Made by a program: the position numbers and the translations under genes. From positions 1 to 64,000 of the forward strand of contig JACRLI010000030.1 of assembly GCA_016235265.1 (NCBI GenBank): a stretch of DNA of 64,000 bases, given 5' to 3'. Positions 60,841 to 64,000 of the stretch are shown here, in pieces (within the stretch, counting starts at the first letter, position 1; each line of letters starts with the position of its first letter). The notes under the pieces were generated by a model, which saw nothing but the letters and a program-made list of their open reading frames with translations, did no database searches and was not told where the DNA came from. Source of the stretch: Candidatus Eisenbacteria bacterium (GTDB taxonomy: Bacteria > Eisenbacteria > RBG-16-71-46 > JACRLI01).

Positions 60841-62669
60841 GGTTGGCCTCCGGGTGAGCGCGACGTCCGGGGGGACGGACGACTGACGATGATGTTCCCG
60901 CCGGGGCCCTTCTGAACGGTGTGGCAGTCCTCGCAGCGGGATGGAAGCGGACGGTAGACGGCGATCATCTGGCCCCTGGCCCCGCGGACCTTCCGGTGAC
61001 ATTGCGCGCACGCCACCTTCGCGTGCGCCCCGCCCAGCTTGAAGGCGGCGTCCCGGTCGTGGTCGAAGCGGGCGGCGGGCGCGAAGGCATCGAGCCCGTG
61101 ACAGGCGTCGCATGCGTCCCCGGCGATCTTCGGCAGGCGCGACTTGCGCCCGGCAAACTGGTCCCCGTGCGGGGTCTGGTGGCAGCCGGCGCACGCGGTG
61201 GGTGTGTCGGAGACGAAGATGGCCGGCTCCCGGACGCCCTTGAGCGTGGAGGCCGGGCGCGGCGCCTTGAGATCCGTGTGGCAGCCCAGGCACGGCACCG
61301 CACGGTGCGCGCCGTCGAGCGCATAGCCGTAGGCGGTGTGCTCGGCCATGCTCAGCATGGCGGGCACAAACCCCTGCATGGTGTGGCACGCGCGGCAGCC
61401 GTCGCGCTGCGCGTGCCGCCCGCCCACCGCGAAACGGCCCTGGTGCGGGTCGGCGTGGCACTCGGTGCACACCGCGTGGCCGGGGCGGATCAGCACCCTG
61501 GAGCTCCCCAGGCGCGCCAGGTCCGCCGGCGTCGCGCCGCGCGTGTGGCAACCCGCGCAGGCGGCCTTCAGGTGACGTCCTTCCAGCGGGTAGCTGCTGG
61601 CCTGGTGCGCGGCAAGCGGATAGGTCGCCGGCAGCCAGCCCTTCTCATTGTGGCAGCCGGAGCAGTCAGCCGGCTTTCCCGCCAGCAGGCCCTGCCCGCC
61701 GTGGGCATCCTTGTGGCAGGACATGCAACGCGCAAACTGCGGCCGCTCCCCCCACGCCGTCTTCCGGTCGTGGCACTTGGCGCACTCCAGTTCCCCGTGC
61801 TTGCCCTTGAGCGCGAAGCGGGTGCGGTCGTGGTCGAAGTTGCGCTTGTCCACCTGGTGGAAGCTCTGCGGGTTGTGGCAGCGCGAGCAGTTCCCCGCGA
61901 AGCGGCCGGCGTGCGCGTCCTTGTGGCACGGCGCGCAGTCGGCGAAGGCGGCGGTCTTGAAGCGCAGCGAGCCCGCGGGCACCTCGGCCGCCGGGCGGGA
62001 CGCGGCGCCCCCCCCGGCACCCTTCGCCCCGGTGTGGCAGGATGCGCAGGCGGTGGTGACGTGCTTGCCGGACAGCGCGAACTTGCTCTTCGCGTGGTCG
62101 AAGCCGCGGGCCGGCTTCCAGGCGGTCTGCGCGTGGCAGTTCTGGCAGTCGTTGCCCAGGTCGTGGGAGTGCGGGTCCGCGTGGCAGGCGGCGCAGGCGC
62201 GCTCCATGCCCAGCCACGAGCGCGCGTGGTCCTTCTGGCGCATCAGCGCCGTGGCGCCGGACTTCTGCAGCCGCGGCACGTGGCACTTGCGGCACTCCAG
62301 GCTGTCGTGGCGCCCCTCCAGGACGAAGCCGGCGCGCCGGTGGTCGAACTTCTCGGGAGAACCCTCCTCCCAGCGCACCAGGTCGAAGTCCCGGCCGGCG
62401 TGGTCCGGGTGGCACTTGGCACACGCGGTGTTCTGAAGCTTCGCGTGCAGCCCGCGGCCGCGCGCCTTGAGCCACTCGATCTCGGTGTGGCACTCGAGGC
62501 ACTTGGAGTCCGAAACGCCCGCGCCCTTCTCGTGGCACTTGAAGCAGTTCCCCACCCCTTCCAGCGCACGGTGCGCGTTGCTCAGCGGCCCCGGCGAAAT
62601 CTGGGACCGCGAGCTGCGCGGGAAGAGAGCCAGGGAGACCAGCGAGACCACGATCAGTGTTCTCCTCAT
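60837..62669 (-). CDS. 20-haem c-type cytochrome
   Basis: 610 residues; the ATG at 62669 overlaps the upstream stop (ATGA). A signal peptide (T-L-I-V-V-S-L-V-S-L-A-L-F) is followed by 20 CxxCH motifs counted by eye, from CFKCH to CEDCH. Haem spacing is irregular compared with the 63-haem partner, but the local pattern F-D-H ... G-x-H ... C-x-x-C-H is shared (F-A-L-S-G-K-H, F-A-L-K-G-K-H, Y-P-L-E-G-R-H), so the two are probably homologous. It is a periplasmic electron carrier likely positioned between the oxidoreductase and the giant cytochrome. Confidence 0.93.
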   Translation of the reverse strand: MRRTLIVVSLVSLALFPRSSRSQISPGPLSNAHRALEGVGNCFKCHEKGAGVSDSKCLECHTEIEWLKARGRGLHAKLQNTACAKCHPDHAGRDFDLVRWEEGSPEKFDHRRAGFVLEGRHDSLECRKCHVPRLQKSGATALMRQKDHARSWLGMERACAACHADPHSHDLGNDCQNCHAQTAWKPARGFDHAKSKFALSGKHVTTACASCHTGAKGAGGGAASRPAAEVPAGSLRFKTAAFADCAPCHKDAHAGRFAGNCSRCHNPQSFHQVDKRNFDHDRTRFALKGKHGELECAKCHDRKTAWGERPQFARCMSCHKDAHGGQGLLAGKPADCSGCHNEKGWLPATYPLAAHQASSYPLEGRHLKAACAGCHTRGATPADLARLGSSRVLIRPGHAVCTECHADPHQGRFAVGGRHAQRDGCRACHTMQGFVPAMLSMAEHTAYGYALDGAHRAVPCLGCHTDLKAPRPASTLKGVREPAIFVSDTPTACAGCHQTPHGDQFAGRKSRLPKIAGDACDACHGLDAFAPAARFDHDRDAAFKLGGAHAKVACAQCHRKVRGARGQMIAVYRPLPSRCEDCHTVQKGPGGNIIVSRPSPRTSRSPGGQP

Positions 62670-64000
62670 GCTCGTCCGGCTTCCTGCTGCGCGGGTTCCG
62701 TCTCGATGGCGATCTCCTTCGTCACGAAGCGAATTCCACAGCGCTGCAGGAAGGGGGATGCCGGTTCGCCGCCGATGCGGATCACCACGTAGTCGTTGGG
62801 CAGCAGTCGCGGCCCGTCCACGCACTCCAGGGCCACCACGCCGGGACGGATCTCCGTCACCCGGCTGCCCAGGAGCAGCTCCACGCGCCCCTGGGAGACG
62901 GCCTCGTCCAGTTTCACCCGGTTGCGCTCCTTGACCCGCGGGAACTCCTGCCCGCGGTAGGAGAGCGTCACGGTGGCGTCGGGCTGGTTGCCCAGGCCCA
63001 CCGCCGACTCGATGGCGCTGTCGCCGCCGCCCACCACCAGCATGCGGCAGCCGGCGAACGCCTCCATTTCCACGATGTCGTAGAGCGCCTTCTCCAGTTC
63101 CTCGCCGGGCACGCCCATGCGCCGCGGAGTGCCGCGCCGCCCCATGGCCAGCACCACGGCGCGGGCCTGGTACTCGGCGCCGGGCGTGCGCACGCGGAAC
63201 AGCCCCTGGCCGCGCTCCACGGACTCCACCCGCTCGCCGGTGCGCACCTTGAGGTCAGCCTGCGCGATGATGGTCTCCCACACCCGCAGCAGCTCCTCCT
63301 TCGAGGCGTCGGCCACCCACAGCCCGCCGTAGAGCTGCACGCGCGTGGGCTCGGCCAGCAGCAGCTTGCGCCGCGGGTATTTGCGAATGGTGTCGGAGAG
63401 CGTGCCCTGCTCCAGGATCACGCAGCGCAGGCCCTGCCGCTTCGCCTCGAGCGCTGCGGAGATGCCCGCGGGGCCCGAGCCGACCACGATCAGGTCGTAG
63501 GGGCCCGGCTGGTCCGGGTCCGCGCCCGTGCACGGGCGGCCCGAGGGCGGGCCGGGGCGCCGCGTGGCCAGCGTCCACGCAACGTGCTCCACGGCGATGC
63601 GGCCTTCGTTGATGGCGTTCTTGATCAACCCGCGCCCGCCAAGCTCTCCCACCACGTACAGGCCCTGGACGCAGGACTGGAAGTTGGCGTCGAGGTCGGG
63701 CACCTCCATGCGCTGCACCGCCGCCCCCACCGCCATCACGATGCCGTTGACCGGGCAGGCGGTGGCGCAGTTGCCATGGCTCCTGCACAGGTCCAGGTCC
63801 ACGATGGCGCGGTGGTCCACCAGCCGGATCGCACCGGACTCGGGACAGGCGGCCACGCAGGTGCCGCAGCCCACGCACAGGTCGGCGCGCACCACCGGGT
63901 GGGGCAGCTCGTCGGATGTCTCCCCGGCGGAGAGGTCCACCGGACGGGCGTTCACCAGGTCGAAGGCCTGCATCGGCACGCCGCAGGAGGGACACGCCGT
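62666..64000 (-). CDS. Ferredoxin-FAD oxidoreductase (thioredoxin reductase-like), 5' end outside window
   Basis: The frame is open to the window edge; upstream of a possible GTG at 63979 it reads A-C-P-S-C-G, a CxxC metal-site half, so the gene probably continues. A ferredoxin domain has C-V-G-C-G-T-C-V-A-A-C-P and a second cluster motif C-R-S-H-G-N-C-A-T-A-C-P, in which His replaces the second Cys. A segment L-Y-V-V-G-E-L-G-G-R-G-L-I-K-N-A-I-N-E-G follows. Then comes a full FAD/NAD(P) oxidoreductase with V-V-G-S-G-P-A-G and V-V-G-G-G-D-S-A dinucleotide motifs and no CxxC disulfide. There is no signal peptide in view, so it is likely cytoplasmic. First visible gene of the multihaem operon. 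Confidence 0.85.
   Translation of the reverse strand, partial: TACPSCGVPMQAFDLVNARPVDLSAGETSDELPHPVVRADLCVGCGTCVAACPESGAIRLVDHRAIVDLDLCRSHGNCATACPVNGIVMAVGAAVQRMEVPDLDANFQSCVQGLYVVGELGGRGLIKNAINEGRIAVEHVAWTLATRRPGPPSGRPCTGADPDQPGPYDLIVVGSGPAGISAALEAKRQGLRCVILEQGTLSDTIRKYPRRKLLLAEPTRVQLYGGLWVADASKEELLRVWETIIAQADLKVRTGERVESVERGQGLFRVRTPGAEYQARAVVLAMGRRGTPRRMGVPGEELEKALYDIVEMEAFAGCRMLVVGGGDSAIESAVGLGNQPDATVTLSYRGQEFPRVKERNRVKLDEAVSQGRVELLLGSRVTEIRPGVVALECVDGPRLLPNDYVVIRIGGEPASPFLQRCGIRFVTKEIAIETEPAQQEAGRA

Noticed and set aside
56071..60915. Several long plus-strand frames with regular repeats (for example 56071-57807, 57832-59448 and 59488-60915)
   Set aside because: Their periodicity is the mirror of the 219-base coding repeats of the 63-haem gene.

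Overview
The window is high-GC bacterial DNA without an rRNA gene or ribosomal operon, so the organism is inferred from gene content. Four secreted proteins end in a FlgD-Ig/T9SS-like C-terminal module (a PNPF- or PNPS-type start, a GxY(V/F)xR(V/L) end). There are numerous CxxCH multihaem proteins, lysine-less GcvH-like proteins, an S/T kinase fused to an NB-ARC/TPR module, and many ATGA/GTGA gene overlaps. This fits an FCB-related candidate phylum such as Candidatus Eisenbacteria; that is an inference, not a demonstrated placement.

Layout. 0-9 kb: the tail of a hydrogenase maturation protease, a kinase-NB-ARC-TPR regulator, a secreted protein and two tandem OPT transporters. 8.5-16.3 kb: a leftward block of a c-haem sensor histidine kinase, a sigma-54 response regulator and archaemetzincin. 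It is followed, beyond a repeat-filled gap, by a second leftward operon of GcvH-like, HybA-like, HybB/NrfD-like and GcvH-like genes, preceded by a near-consensus -24/-12 promoter. 16.7-19.4 kb: a rightward, overlapping pseudopilin operon. 19.3-22.1 kb: tadA, a PLP decarboxylase and three tRNA genes (Arg-ACG, Ser-GCT, Ser-UGA). 22-32 kb: an accessory region with two HNH_2 nucleases, a secreted metalloprotease, a HepT/MntA toxin-antitoxin pair, a GHKL ATPase, and a VOC pseudogene beside an intact VOC gene. 33-36.5 kb: secreted hydrolases and a beta-propeller.

36.6-42.8 kb is an envelope-stress-like block: PRC-barrel, OmpA/TSP3, a 64-residue membrane protein, a proline-rich protein, a predicted selenocysteine lipoprotein and a BON protein. 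Three transcription units here share an unusual promoter in which a perfect TTGACA -35 box lies inside the palindrome CAAGTATTG-N-CAATACTTG. The selenoprotein is split by an in-frame TGA at the first position of a U-x-x-C redox motif, with a bacterial-type SECIS hairpin directly after it.

42.9-52.3 kb carries a 1396-residue secreted protein, an RsbU-type phosphatase and a very large GH13 enzyme. 52.8-64 kb is an electron-transfer region. It holds an octahaem HAO-like cytochrome (rightward) and a leftward operon, linked by 4-base overlaps, of Fe-S/FAD oxidoreductase, 20-haem cytochrome, 63-haem cytochrome built from about eighteen 73-residue three-haem repeats, and an outer-membrane barrel. 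A likely reading is a cytoplasm-to-outer-membrane electron conduit. It may be linked in respiratory physiology to the NrfD-type module and the haem-sensing two-component system at 9-16 kb.
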